A stretch of DNA of 14,781 bases from assembly GCA_003566395.1 (NCBI GenBank), contig PXDL01000551.1, positions 1 through 14,781 on the forward strand. The letters run 5' to 3'. Made by a program: the position numbers and the translations under genes. This stretch comes from Balneolia bacterium. GTDB lineage: Bacteria > Bacteroidota > Rhodothermia > Balneolales > Cyclonatronaceae. The first letter of the stretch is position 1; each line of letters starts with the position of its first letter. Shown piece after piece: positions 7,404 through 14,781 of this stretch. Below the pieces are notes generated by a model, which worked only from the letters and a program-made list of their open reading frames with translations, was not told the DNA's origin and made no database searches.

Positions 7404-8108
7404 ATGAGATCCAAACTAACTCCTAAGCCACTTAAGAGCGTTTCCGATTATATTGAAGACATCAAAGAAAGCAACCGTCTGCGTTCGGCTCCGGGTCAGA
7501 AAACCTACCCGACTATAACCATTTCGCGTGAATTCGGATGCGGCGGTTTCCCATTGGCACGTACTATCATAAAAAAGTTATCCAAGCCGGACGCCAAGTG
7601 GGAACTCTACACCCGCGATTTAATCAACGCCATTTCCGATGAAGCCGATCTGGCAAGAGAGCTGAATCTGAGTGGTAAAGAAGATACCCGGAATACGCTT
7701 TATCAGGATTTACAGGAGCTGCTGAACGTCGCCCCGTCAGATTACACGAAATATATAAACCTTGCCCAAAATGTTCGAATAATCGGGGAACAGGGCCGGG
7801 CTGTAATTGTAGGCTCCGGGGCTTCCATGCTGGCCCAGGGTGAACCGCGGTTTTTCCATGTGCGCATTACAGGCAGTTTTAATTTTCGGGTACAGCGTAT
7901 TGCTCAGGAACTGGGATTAAGCCGGTATGAGGCAGAAAAAACAGTGGCTGCACAAAGCAGTGAACGTGTAAAGTTCACCCAGAAATTTTCCCGTCACAAA
8001 ATCGACGATCCGGCTCTGTACCATTTGGTGCTGCGAAACGATTACTACGAAACAGAGGGCATGGCCGCCGTCATTATTGAGGCCATGAAACAGTCCGAAC
8101 TGCTCTGA
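7404..8108 (+). CDS. Cytidylate-kinase-like family protein (P-loop)
   Basis: This 234-residue cytosolic protein resembles the cytidylate-kinase-like family (Cytidylate_kin2 type). The nucleotide-binding loop is ITISREFGCGG (38-48), which lacks the usual Gly-Lys-Ser/Thr ending, as I recall for this family. A central strand RAVIVGSGA and the following RFFHVRITGSFNFRVQRI match the region after the NMP-binding domain of CMP kinases. The Arg-rich SSERVKFTQKFSRHKI may be the lid. The true substrate is unknown, and the housekeeping CMP kinase would be a different gene. A purine-rich GGAAGG lies at about -18, too far away to count as a proper ribosome-binding site. The gene opens a plus-strand cluster: the next gene starts nine bases after its stop codon. 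Confidence 0.75.
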   Translation: MRSKLTPKPLKSVSDYIEDIKESNRLRSAPGQKTYPTITISREFGCGGFPLARTIIKKLSKPDAKWELYTRDLINAISDEADLARELNLSGKEDTRNTLYQDLQELLNVAPSDYTKYINLAQNVRIIGEQGRAVIVGSGASMLAQGEPRFFHVRITGSFNFRVQRIAQELGLSRYEAEKTVAAQSSERVKFTQKFSRHKIDDPALYHLVLRNDYYETEGMAAVIIEAMKQSELL

Positions 8109-8117
8109 TCCTACTTT

Positions 8118-8618
8118 ATGAAATTTCACAACTTATCTCATCTTGCCTGGCTTATTCCTCTTATGCTGATCGGCTTACTGGCACAGCAGCTCAGCGTTTA
8201 TTACGGTATAGCCCGGACGTTTGAGCGCGGACAACATCACACGGCCAACATCACCGATTTCAGAATAAAGCAGATAGCAGCCCAGACAAACGGCTATGTT
8301 GACCTTCAGTTCGTTGATGAAGCCGGAAATGATGTCAGGCAGCGGCTCACTCTTCACGTGCAGCATGCTTCGCGTCTGATCGGGCAAAATCAGGTTGAGA
8401 TTCGGTATCTGCCTGATACCGCTTATGATATCGTAATTACCAAAACCTATGAATATCACCGTAACACGGTACGTGTTAATATGTCGGTGATCGGACTTTC
8501 CCTGCTTGTTCTGTTTCCTATCTGCATTTGGGCCAGCCGCTTTGCGATAAGGCGGAACATAGACGCGAAAGAGGGACGTTATGAACCCGAGCTTGAATAT
8601 CTTAATAAACCGGCATGA
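8118..8618 (+). CDS. Two-helix membrane protein, DUF3592-like
   Basis: This 166-residue protein has membrane helices at about 9-27 and 119-143. Between them is a soluble beta-rich domain of roughly 90 residues facing the extracytoplasmic side. The domain contains alternating strand patterns (YVDLQFVDEAGN, VEIRYLPD) that resemble DUF3592. In DUF3592 proteins a pair of helices flanks a similar domain whose function is unknown. The tail after the second helix is short and charged. The start is nine bases after the cytidylate-kinase-like gene, and the stop overlaps the next start in ATGA, so this gene is very likely co-transcribed and translationally coupled with the methyltransferase gene. Confidence 0.6.
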   Translation: MKFHNLSHLAWLIPLMLIGLLAQQLSVYYGIARTFERGQHHTANITDFRIKQIAAQTNGYVDLQFVDEAGNDVRQRLTLHVQHASRLIGQNQVEIRYLPDTAYDIVITKTYEYHRNTVRVNMSVIGLSLLVLFPICIWASRFAIRRNIDAKEGRYEPELEYLNKPA

Positions 8619-9388
8619 CCGACCATCCAGGCACTCTATATTTGATTCCCACTCCACTGGGAAAGCGGAGCATAAACACCGTAATTCCGGATCACGTACT
8701 CCGGATAGTACATGAGTTACGGCATTTTGCGGTCGAAAATCTGCCGCAGGCCACCTCATTTCTACAGTGGGCGGGTCATCCGGTTGAAGACTTCAGACTC
8801 TCCTTTTACCCGCTTCATAAAAAAACCGGTGACCTCGAGCTTCAGGAGTATATTACCCTCATGCTTAACGGAAACAACCTGGGAATTTTAACCGATGCCG
8901 GGTGTCCGGGTGTGGCCGACCCAGGGGCGGGGCTGGTGCAAAAAGCGCATCATTTCGGAATTAAAGTCGTCCCCCTAACCGGACCTTCTTCTCCTCTGCT
9001 TGCTCTGATGGCGTCCGGGCTCGGAGGCCAGCGGTTTGCGTTCAGCGGCTATCTTTCGGTGAAGCCTTCGGTAAGAGAAAAAGAGCTACAGCTACTCGAG
9101 AAACGCTCGGCAGAGAATGAGTCAACCGAGTTATTCATGGAAGCTCCGCACCGGAATATCAACACTTTTAAATCTGCGATGAAAGCACTTGGAAACGAAA
9201 CGTTCTTTTCGATCGCAGCGGCCATCACCCTGGAAAATGAAGCCATCCATACTAAACGCATAGCCGATTGGAAGCACAGCGGTGCCCCTGCAATCGATAA
9301 AATACCGGCTATTTTCGCCCTGAAAGCTCCGGAAAGGCCCAAACCCGATTTGAGCAGAAAAGCGGTGAAAAAGAAATTCAGCGCCTGA
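8615..9388 (+). CDS. RsmI-related SAM-dependent methyltransferase (tetrapyrrole methylase fold)
   Basis: This 257-residue protein belongs to the tetrapyrrole-methylase superfamily and is closest to RsmI, which methylates C1402 of 16S rRNA. It opens with GTLYLIPTPLGK (6-17), carries the SAM-binding GILTDAGCPGVADPG (90-104) and PLTGPSS (120-126), and ends in a Lys-rich tail. The RsmI segment AEDTR is replaced here by VENLPQ (40-45). This points to the RsmI-like paralog seen in Bacteroidota rather than RsmI itself, so the target is uncertain. The start codon overlaps the preceding stop as ATGA. The next gene begins about 60 bases later. Confidence 0.8.
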   Translation: MTDHPGTLYLIPTPLGKRSINTVIPDHVLRIVHELRHFAVENLPQATSFLQWAGHPVEDFRLSFYPLHKKTGDLELQEYITLMLNGNNLGILTDAGCPGVADPGAGLVQKAHHFGIKVVPLTGPSSPLLALMASGLGGQRFAFSGYLSVKPSVREKELQLLEKRSAENESTELFMEAPHRNINTFKSAMKALGNETFFSIAAAITLENEAIHTKRIADWKHSGAPAIDKIPAIFALKAPERPKPDLSRKAVKKKFSA

Positions 9389-9447
9389 TTTTCCGTTGCT
9401 CTAATACCTTATCACTCAAAAGCCAACTATTCCGGCTGTTGACATTT

Positions 9448-9849
9448 ATGACTCCATTCCGAAGTATAGTTTCGCTCCTTCTGCTGTTCACACTTCTTGT
9501 GGCCGGCTGTAACGGTAAGCCGTCAGATTTGATTGAGGAGGAGACGTACATCAGCCTTCTGGTGGAGTTCGAGCTGATTCACACGCTGCATGAAGCCCGT
9601 GGCGACACCGAAGACACTATCCGATTCAGGAAAATGGTGATGGACGAATACGGAGTGACCGAAGAACAGTTCAGGCGATCACACGCCTGGTATGAACAGG
9701 AAATTCGCGAACAACTTGAGCGCTACCGGACCGCCCTCGACCGCTTGAATGAAGAATTCGGAAAGATGTCGGCTGCCAAGCGGGAACTGGAAGAAAAAAA
9801 GCAGCAGGAACTGGAAAACGAAGAAGACGAAACCGGTATTCAGGACTAA
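9448..9849 (+). CDS. DUF4296-type lipoprotein
   Basis: The product has 133 residues from the ATG at 9448. A TTG three codons earlier is less likely. The signal sequence ends in a lipobox LVAGC with the lipidated Cys at residue 21. The mature part starts with KPSDLI and contains EETYISLLVEFELIHTLHEA and YGVTEEQFRRSHAWYE, which follow the pattern of DUF4296 (lipid anchor, then a helical domain with repeated helix breaks). Its tail is highly charged and coiled-coil-like (EELEEKKQQELENEED pattern). It probably sits in the envelope; the function of the family is unknown. It may belong to the plus-strand cluster starting at 7404. Its stop codon is directly followed by the recQ stop codon from the opposite strand, leaving no space for a separate terminator. 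Confidence 0.78.
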   Translation: MTPFRSIVSLLLLFTLLVAGCNGKPSDLIEEETYISLLVEFELIHTLHEARGDTEDTIRFRKMVMDEYGVTEEQFRRSHAWYEQEIREQLERYRTALDRLNEEFGKMSAAKRELEEKKQQELENEEDETGIQD

Positions 9850-11814
9850 CTATTTCAGCTCGTAATACGCGCCGTCAGCTTTTTTTACCTGTTTGATAAT
9901 TCCTTCCCGCATCATCCACTTCAGCTGAGCCAGCAATTCATTCGTTGGCAGGCCGGTCTGTGCGTTCAGCTGATGAATGTGCTGCGCTCCCTGTTTTTTT
10001 AGAGAGAAAAGTATTTTCCGTGTCTTCCCGGAATCAACCGCCGCACCGGGGCTTGTTTTGTGTGCTTTACGGCAGTTATCACAAATCCCGCAGGCCGTAG
10101 CATCGGTTTCTCCGAAATAATTACTCAAAAAGCGACTGCGGCAATCATGGGTTTCAGCGTACTGCTTCATATACCCCAGCTTTTTGATCAACAGCCTGCG
10201 ATAGGCATCCACCGAAACGCTGTCTATCACGGGTTTGGTTTCCCGGCTTGAAGTAAGGCGTACCATTGGTTCTCCGCCCTGCATATGAAAGTTGAGCCAT
10301 TGCTCGCTTCGCAAAATCTCAAGTCCGCTAATTACCCGATTGAGTTTAAAGCCCGTGCGTTCGGCCACAAACCGGCCCGAAACATAAACCCGTTCATCAA
10401 GGCTTTCCGGGCCAAAAATGCGGAACAAACTAAGAATAAAACTTCGTTTTCGTTCGCTAAGACTACGATCCCGGTCAAGGTTTCGAAGCAGATCCACGCC
10501 AGTCAAAAACCGGACGCCAAGCTCATGATGCGAAGCATACGTCATTTCAATAACTTCCTGACGCTTGAAAATTTGAAGCCCGGCACGGATAACTTGCGGG
10601 CTGAGTCCGGTTCTGGACTGCATGCTTTCGAGCGAGAGCGGTTCCTCTTTGTCCATTTCCGAACCTACGGCAAGCTGAAAGCAGTCACAAAGGCCGTTGT
10701 ATATCCGGATGAGATCCTGATGCCCGGGGTAATTATCCGATATCTGCCGTTCCATTAGTTCCATAAACTGCGGCCTGAAGAAAAGCAATACCGAAGCAGG
10801 CTTTCCGTCGCGGCCGGCCCTACCTGCCTCCTGATAATACGCTTCCAGCGATGAGGGGGCATCGTAGTGAATAACGAAACGGCAATCGGATTTATCGATA
10901 CCCATCCCAAAAGCATTGGTCGCAACCACTATGGGTATATCACCGCTGATCCACGCTTCCTGAACACGGGAACGCGCCGCAGCATCGAGCCCGGCGTGAT
11001 ACGAAGCTGTTTTCTTTCCTGTCAGATTATGAATCGTGTCTGCCAGCTCGTTGCAGGCTTTTCGGGTCCCCGCGTAAATGAGGCCTGAGCCGCTCTCTTG
11101 TTTCAGCATGCGCTGCAGAGCGACCGACCGGTTTTCTTTAGTGTACACCCACCACTTCAGATTGGGCCGGGCAAAGCCTTTCGATACAATTTCAGGATCG
11201 CGGAGTTTTAAGACCGCGATGATGTCATCCCGTACTTCGGGCGTGGCCGTGGCCGTAAGGGCCATCCATGTAGCATGCGGAACGTACGGGCTTATGTCTT
11301 CATAAATCGTTCTGTATGAAGGCCGGAAGTCGTGACCCCATTCAGATATACAGTGTGCTTCGTCGACGGCAATCAGAGAAATGTTCAGCCGGCCCGCCTC
11401 ATTCTGGAACAGCGTTGTCTTCAGGCGTTCAGGGGCGCAGTACAACAGTTTGTACATCCCGTTCCGCGCATTTACCAGCCGCTGCTCCACTTCCCGGGAT
11501 GAAAGCGTGCTGTTGATGAATGTGGAACGAATACCGCGACTCTGAAGCTGGTCCACCTGATCTTCCATTAGCGCAACAAGCGGGGAAATTACCAGCGTGA
11601 GGCCTTCGAGCACAAGCGCGGGAATCTGATAACACAAAGACTTACCCCCACCCGTGGGAAAGAGTACAACCACCGGCTTTTTGGAAAAGACCGCTTTTAT
11701 AACCTGATCCTGCCCGTCCCGAAACCGATCATATCCCCAATACCGCTGCAGGGCATGCTCAGCTTCCCGGTACGTTTTTGTCACATGTTCCTGGGTTACA
11801 GAAGTCGGATTCAT
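9850..11814 (-). CDS. recQ: RecQ-family ATP-dependent DNA helicase
   Basis: This 654-residue helicase is predicted to unwind DNA 3'-5' in repair and recombination. It has Walker A FPTGGGKSLCYQIPA (52-66), DEAH (151-154) running into the RecQ aromatic-rich loop ISEWGHDFRPSY (156-167), TATAT (187-191) and motif VI QEAGRAGRDG (328-337). The putative zinc Cys cluster is C558, C575, C578 and C581 (CGICDNC). In E. coli RecQ the zinc site follows the helicase core directly. Here about 210 residues intervene, which fits the Bacteroidota RecQ type I recall. A winged-helix-like C-terminus follows the zinc site and no HRDC domain is evident. The start is the ATG at 11814; a possible promoter lies just upstream. 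The gene follows ychF on the same strand after 187 bases. Confidence 0.9.
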   Translation of the reverse strand: MNPTSVTQEHVTKTYREAEHALQRYWGYDRFRDGQDQVIKAVFSKKPVVVLFPTGGGKSLCYQIPALVLEGLTLVISPLVALMEDQVDQLQSRGIRSTFINSTLSSREVEQRLVNARNGMYKLLYCAPERLKTTLFQNEAGRLNISLIAVDEAHCISEWGHDFRPSYRTIYEDISPYVPHATWMALTATATPEVRDDIIAVLKLRDPEIVSKGFARPNLKWWVYTKENRSVALQRMLKQESGSGLIYAGTRKACNELADTIHNLTGKKTASYHAGLDAAARSRVQEAWISGDIPIVVATNAFGMGIDKSDCRFVIHYDAPSSLEAYYQEAGRAGRDGKPASVLLFFRPQFMELMERQISDNYPGHQDLIRIYNGLCDCFQLAVGSEMDKEEPLSLESMQSRTGLSPQVIRAGLQIFKRQEVIEMTYASHHELGVRFLTGVDLLRNLDRDRSLSERKRSFILSLFRIFGPESLDERVYVSGRFVAERTGFKLNRVISGLEILRSEQWLNFHMQGGEPMVRLTSSRETKPVIDSVSVDAYRRLLIKKLGYMKQYAETHDCRSRFLSNYFGETDATACGICDNCRKAHKTSPGAAVDSGKTRKILFSLKKQGAQHIHQLNAQTGLPTNELLAQLKWMMREGIIKQVKKADGAYYELK

Positions 11815-11828
11815 CGGAGCGTTTTGAA

Positions 11829-11856
11829 ATTGTAGCTAAGCAGTTGCTCTTTCCAA
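11829..11856 (-). promoter_or_regulatory. Possible recQ promoter
   Basis: On the minus strand TTGGAA (11856-11851) and TACAAT (11834-11829) are 16 bases apart and resemble a sigma-70-type promoter. It would give a very short leader of about ten bases before the recQ ATG at 11814. The match is moderate, and the Bacteroidota-type element is only partly satisfied. Confidence 0.3.
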
Positions 11857-11862
11857 CGATTA

Positions 11863-11888
11863 CCGGAGCTTTTTCATAAAAAGTCCGG
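11863..11888 (-). other. Hairpin between ychF and recQ
   Basis: CCGGA plus CTTTTT pair with AAAAAG plus TCCGG, an 11-bp stem with one bulged base and a 3-base loop. It sits 113 bases after the ychF stop codon and just upstream of the possible recQ promoter. There is no T run after it on either strand, so a simple terminator is unlikely. Confidence 0.4.
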
Positions 11889-12001
11889 ACAGCTTATTGA
11901 AGTATCAATTTGCGCACTTACAAGACCATATTCAATGCGAAATGGACCTCCGATTATGCTTTCAGCCATCACCATGCATGTGGCAAATTTCCGCTAACCG
12001 G

Positions 12002-13105
12002 TCACACGTTGAAGCGAAAGTGCAACACGTCGCCGTCATCAACAATGTACTCTTTGCCTTCGCTGCGAAGTTTACCCGCTTCCCGTGCAGCAGACTCCGA
12101 TTTGTGCTGTACGTAATCATCATAAGCGATGGTTTCAGCACGTATAAATCCGCGTTCAAAATCGGTGTGAATCACTCCTGCCGCCTGAGGTGCTTTACTT
12201 CCCCGGCGAACGGTCCAGGCACGTACTTCTTTTTCACCGGCCGTAAAATAGGTGATGAGTCCCAGCTCGCGGTAAGCCGCCCGTATCAGCAGATCGAGGC
12301 CGGCACTTTCAATACTAAGCTCGCTCAGAAATTCACGTTTGGCTTCTTCATCCAGTTCGGCAATTTCGGCTTCGATGCGGGCGCAAACGACTACGGTTTC
12401 CGATCCCCTGCCGTCGGCCAACTCGCGCACCTGCTTTACATACGGATTTTCAGCACCCTGATCAGCGATATCATCTTCAGAAACGTTGCAAACGAAAAGC
12501 ACCGCTTTATCGGTAAGCAGAAATAAATCCTTATAAACGTCTTTTTGCTCAGGGCTTACTTCGAACGTCCGGACCGGCTCCCCGTCTTCGATATGAGCCT
12601 TCAGCCTCTCGGCAACATCAAGCTGGGCTCTGGTGGCTTTATCTCCGGATTTTGACTGTTTTTTCAGACGATCTATCCGCTTTTCCACACTTTCCAGGTC
12701 TTTGAACAAAAGTTCGGAATCGATAATCTGAATGTCACGTACCGGATCTACCCCTCCCTCAACGTGGATAACGTCATCATCCTCGAAACAACGGACCACA
12801 TGAACGATGATATCAACCTCGCGGATGTGCGACAAAAACGCATTTCCTTTTCCTTTGCCTTCCGAGGCTCCTTTCACCAGACCCGCGATATCCACAAACT
12901 CAATCATGGTCGGGATGGTTTTTTGCGGTTTAACCAAATCCGAAAGAATTTCAAGCCGGGTATCGGGCACCGCAACCATGCCCACGTTGGGGTCGATGGT
13001 ACAAAAGGGGAAGTTTGCAGCTTCAGCCCCTGCATTTGATAAGGCATTAAAAAGACTTGACTTGCCTACGTTCGGCAGGCCCACAATTCCACAGCGTACA
13101 CTCAT
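12002..13105 (-). CDS. ychF: Ribosome-binding ATPase YchF
   Basis: This 367-residue protein is a member of the Obg-related P-loop family that prefers ATP and associates with ribosomes; YchF/OLA1 proteins also act in the oxidative-stress response. Visible are the G1 loop GLPNVGKSS (9-17), NFPFCTIDPN (31-40) with the conserved redox-sensitive Cys at 35, the G3 DIAGLVKGAS (72-81) and the altered G4 motif NVSE (207-210) in place of NKxD, which explains ATP rather than GTP use. A coiled-coil-like helical region spans about 130-175 and a TGS domain forms the C-terminus. The length is normal. It starts nine bases after the stop codon of the phosphatase gene, so the two are probably co-transcribed. 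Confidence 0.96.
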   Translation of the reverse strand: MSVRCGIVGLPNVGKSSLFNALSNAGAEAANFPFCTIDPNVGMVAVPDTRLEILSDLVKPQKTIPTMIEFVDIAGLVKGASEGKGKGNAFLSHIREVDIIVHVVRCFEDDDVIHVEGGVDPVRDIQIIDSELLFKDLESVEKRIDRLKKQSKSGDKATRAQLDVAERLKAHIEDGEPVRTFEVSPEQKDVYKDLFLLTDKAVLFVCNVSEDDIADQGAENPYVKQVRELADGRGSETVVVCARIEAEIAELDEEAKREFLSELSIESAGLDLLIRAAYRELGLITYFTAGEKEVRAWTVRRGSKAPQAAGVIHTDFERGFIRAETIAYDDYVQHKSESAAREAGKLRSEGKEYIVDDGDVLHFRFNV

Positions 13106-13114
13106 TGTAATGAT

Positions 13115-13780
13115 TTAATGATCTAAATATGATTGTTGAATAAATTTCCGTTCCGGCAACACAACCGCCGTCAATATTCCCATTCCGGGACGGCCCGGAT
13201 ACACGCATCCGGTATCGATGCCTATCTTAAGCGGTTCGTTGATGGGTTTTTCTACGGGCGTATGGCCGAAGACAACCGGTTTTTCCCAGTTCGGATCGGC
13301 AAAGGAGATGTGGTTACGTTCCCATAAAAAAGTATCGTAGCTCACGGTCTCCAGATTTTCTTTAATGGTTTTATGGGGCATCAAACCCCCATGTGTGAAG
13401 AAAAATTCTTCGGTTTCGTAATAAAAAAGGGTATCTCGTATAAACCGATCATATACGGAGCCGTGAAAGTCTTTCGGCCACTTCATTCCGAAGGAGTCGA
13501 TAGTGGTACGGCCGCCGTTGTATTTCCACATGAAATCATCACCATCGTCAAGAGCTTCGAGCATCATTGCTTCGTGATTGCCCCTTAGAAACACACATTC
13601 CTGTTTTTCCGCGAAATCAAGAAGAAGATCGAAAACACCCCGGCTGTCCGGACCGCGATCGATGTAATCACCGATAAACAAAAAAAGGCTGCCGTGCCAC
13701 GGTCCGAGTTTGTTCAGTAAACCTTCCAAAGACTGTGCACAGCCATGAATATCGCCGATTGCCACAACAGGTTTTTTCAA
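13115..13780 (-). CDS. PPP-family metallophosphoesterase / serine-threonine protein phosphatase
   Basis: This 221-residue cytosolic enzyme has the complete PPP-family two-metal centre: GDIHG (9-13), GDYIDRGPDS (37-46), GNHE (67-70), THGG (129-132) and GHTP (172-175), followed by DTGCVY (189-194). Such bacterial enzymes act on phosphoproteins or on dinucleotides (the ApaH and PrpE relatives). The substrate cannot be fixed, and the length is nearer the protein-phosphatase type. The start codon is TTG (13780): an in-frame TAA lies six codons upstream, there is no ATG between, and the first downstream ATG would remove the first two metal motifs. It lies 33 bases after nusB and 9 before ychF, consistent with one operon. 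Confidence 0.9.
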   Translation of the reverse strand: MKKPVVAIGDIHGCAQSLEGLLNKLGPWHGSLFLFIGDYIDRGPDSRGVFDLLLDFAEKQECVFLRGNHEAMMLEALDDGDDFMWKYNGGRTTIDSFGMKWPKDFHGSVYDRFIRDTLFYYETEEFFFTHGGLMPHKTIKENLETVSYDTFLWERNHISFADPNWEKPVVFGHTPVEKPINEPLKIGIDTGCVYPGRPGMGILTAVVLPERKFIQQSYLDH

Positions 13781-13813
13781 AATACCGGCTTGTTAATGAT
13801 GATGATTAGCAGT

Positions 13814-14287
13814 TCAGTTCCGGGGGAATGTTTCCTCAATAAGTCCCGGACCGGATTTGCTTATTTTTCCTTCCTCTACAAGCTTTTTGGATGCTGAATC
13901 CAGAATTCCATTCACAAATTGACCGGATTTCTCTGTAGAGAATTTTTTAACGATTTCGATAGCTTCATTAATCGAAACCTTGGTCGGGATATCATCCCAC
14001 CCCATCATTTCGGAAAGAGCCATCCGCATCACGCAGCGGTCGATGGTAGCGATACGCTTCACATCCCAGTTCTTTACAAAATCTCCGATAATGGCGTCCA
14101 GCTCTTTGCGGTCCCGCACGGTGCGGAGAAACAGGCTTTCGCTAAAATCCCTGAGTTTGGCGTCGCCGGTCAGCCGTTTATGAATAATAGATTCAAGAAC
14201 GTGTTCGACGGAGTCGTTACTAAGTTCAATGGCATAAAGCCCGATCATAACTACTTCACGGGCGGTTCTTCTGTTAAGGGACGACAT
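13814..14287 (-). CDS. nusB: Transcription antitermination factor NusB
   Basis: This 157-residue all-helical protein binds the boxA RNA with NusE (S10) in rRNA antitermination. The family pattern is clear: RRTAREVVMIGLY at the N-terminus, the central W..KRIATIDRCVMRMAL, then IPTKVSINEAIEIVKKF and the closing FVNGILD. The length and start are typical, and the ATG has no Shine-Dalgarno. It lies upstream of the phosphatase and ychF genes on the same strand, and 175 bases after the EVE-domain gene. Confidence 0.94.
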   Translation of the reverse strand: MSSLNRRTAREVVMIGLYAIELSNDSVEHVLESIIHKRLTGDAKLRDFSESLFLRTVRDRKELDAIIGDFVKNWDVKRIATIDRCVMRMALSEMMGWDDIPTKVSINEAIEIVKKFSTEKSGQFVNGILDSASKKLVEEGKISKSGPGLIEETFPRN

Positions 14288-14342
14288 GAGGACTTTTACG
14301 GGCTTGTATTAGTTTACAGCTTGGTAAGATACGAAACTATTA

Positions 14343-14462
14343 GAAGCCGTTGAAGCAGAAGCTTTGCCAATCCGGTTCAAGTTCGCAAAAGAGTTCGGCG
14401 CCTCCGCCGGGAAGGTGCTGAACGGTTTTATCTATGGGATTCCGCCCCGCGCAACCCAGCGT
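14343..14462 (-). other. GC-rich intergenic segment with an open frame and a hairpin
   Basis: Directly after the stop codon of the EVE gene the same frame stays open for 40 codons (14462 down to 14343). There is no ATG, GTG or TTG start in this frame, so it is not a normal gene. The segment is more GC-rich than the other gaps in the window. On the plus strand 14393-14403 pairs with 14413-14423 (11 bp, two G-U pairs, 9-base loop). On the minus strand the two wobble positions become A-C mismatches. I could not match it to any known RNA. Confidence 0.3.
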
Positions 14463-14781
14463 TTACTCAGGCAGCGGCTCACCGGCCATTTCGTGTATTT
14501 TTTCCCATTCCTGCTCCGTAACCGGCTGTATGGATAGCCGCGATCCTTTTTTGATGAGCATCATATCGGCCAGAGCCGGCTCTTTTTTGACTTCATCTCG
14601 TAATACGGGCTTGTTAAATTTCTTGATGAGCTGCACATCCACCAAAAACCAGCGTGGTTCTTCCTCGGTAGCTTTCTCATCGAAATATTTGGAGTTGGGG
14701 TCAAACTGACTCGGATCGGGATACGGCTCGCTTGCCACGCGCATGGTACCGACAATGGCCAGCGGATTGGCCCGTGAATGA
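14463..14781 (-). CDS. EVE-domain protein, N-terminus beyond the window
   Basis: This is the C-terminal 105 residues of a protein of the EVE (PUA-like) fold, a family implicated in binding modified nucleotides and related to human THYN1. The frame runs open to the window edge and reads HSRANPLAIVGTMRVASEPY before the internal Met at 14744, so that Met is not the start. The family pattern is visible: the HS and VG segments, then YPDPSQFDPNSKYFD, PRWFLVDVQ and ADMMLIKKGSRLSIQPVTEQEW, and a short tail ending in PLPE. The missing part should be about 50 residues. It lies on the same strand as nusB, and the 175 bases between them are GC-rich. Confidence 0.88.
   Translation of the reverse strand, partial: HSRANPLAIVGTMRVASEPYPDPSQFDPNSKYFDEKATEEEPRWFLVDVQLIKKFNKPVLRDEVKKEPALADMMLIKKGSRLSIQPVTEQEWEKIHEMAGEPLPE

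Noticed and set aside
10285..10758. Open frame of 157 codons on the plus strand
   Set aside because: It is antisense to the RecQ coding region and has no recognisable features.
11897..12526. Open frame of about 209 codons on the plus strand
   Set aside because: It lies antisense to ychF, whose motifs are unmistakable, and the translation looks like a shadow with no family features.
14371..14390. A tRNA T-arm-like GGTTCAAGTTC
   Set aside because: The flanking stems do not pair and no other tRNA arms are present.
14380..14465. Signal recognition particle RNA or cobalamin riboswitch on the plus strand (GGGAAGGTGC and CCCGCGCAACCC-like words)
   Set aside because: The conserved SRP core (GGAAGG.AGCA with its asymmetric loop) and the B12 box are missing, the spacing is wrong, and no plus-strand gene follows for a riboswitch to control.
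14463..14744. A complete 93-residue EVE protein starting at the internal Met
   Set aside because: The upstream in-frame residues up to the window edge continue the EVE fold pattern, so the gene is truncated by the window.
1..14781. Defence system, CRISPR array, prophage or transposon
   Set aside because: I found no repeats with spacers, transposase, integrase, capsid or known defence genes; the content is mainly housekeeping.

Overview
The window is a chromosomal stretch of ordinary density from a Gram-negative bacterium of the Bacteroidota/Balneolota kind. Three things in the sequence suggest this. Almost every gene lacks a Shine-Dalgarno sequence. One gene encodes a short exported protein with a C-terminal tail of the PID-CTERM type. 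One gene encodes a DUF4296-type lipoprotein. A Balneolaceae-like host is my best guess, but it is an inference and not a demonstrated placement. There are no tRNA or rRNA genes, insertion sequences, CRISPR arrays or recognisable phage genes.

Left part (1-5460): type III pantothenate kinase (coaX, minus) is divergent from a short-chain dehydrogenase (plus). The dehydrogenase faces a small exported PID-CTERM-like protein (minus) across a strong shared hairpin terminator. Upstream of that small gene, on the same strand, lie class II fumarase (fumC) and anhydro-N-acetylmuramate kinase (anmK). anmK is divergent from an unrecognised 75-residue acidic protein.

Middle part (5460-9849, plus strand): a 640-base stretch holds one short gene that is easy to miss. 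It encodes a 41-residue, strongly cationic peptide preceded by the only consensus Shine-Dalgarno I found before a gene in the window, inside a possible hairpin, and followed by its own terminator. Next comes a membrane-anchored protein resembling class A beta-lactamase-type serine hydrolases but apparently without their catalytic residues. A run of poorly characterised genes follows: a cytidylate-kinase-like P-loop protein, a two-helix membrane protein resembling DUF3592, an RsmI-related methyltransferase (ATGA overlap) and the DUF4296-type lipoprotein.

Right part (9850-14781, minus strand): read in transcription order these are an EVE-domain protein (cut by the window edge), nusB, a PPP-family phosphatase, ychF and a RecQ-family helicase. 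They are housekeeping and nucleic-acid-related functions. The recQ stop codon directly abuts the stop codon of the lipoprotein gene coming from the other side.

I see no complete new multi-gene system. The best candidates for something undescribed are the 41-residue cationic peptide gene with its structured leader, the probable pseudoenzyme beside it, the small sorted protein, and a GC-rich intergenic segment between the EVE gene and nusB.
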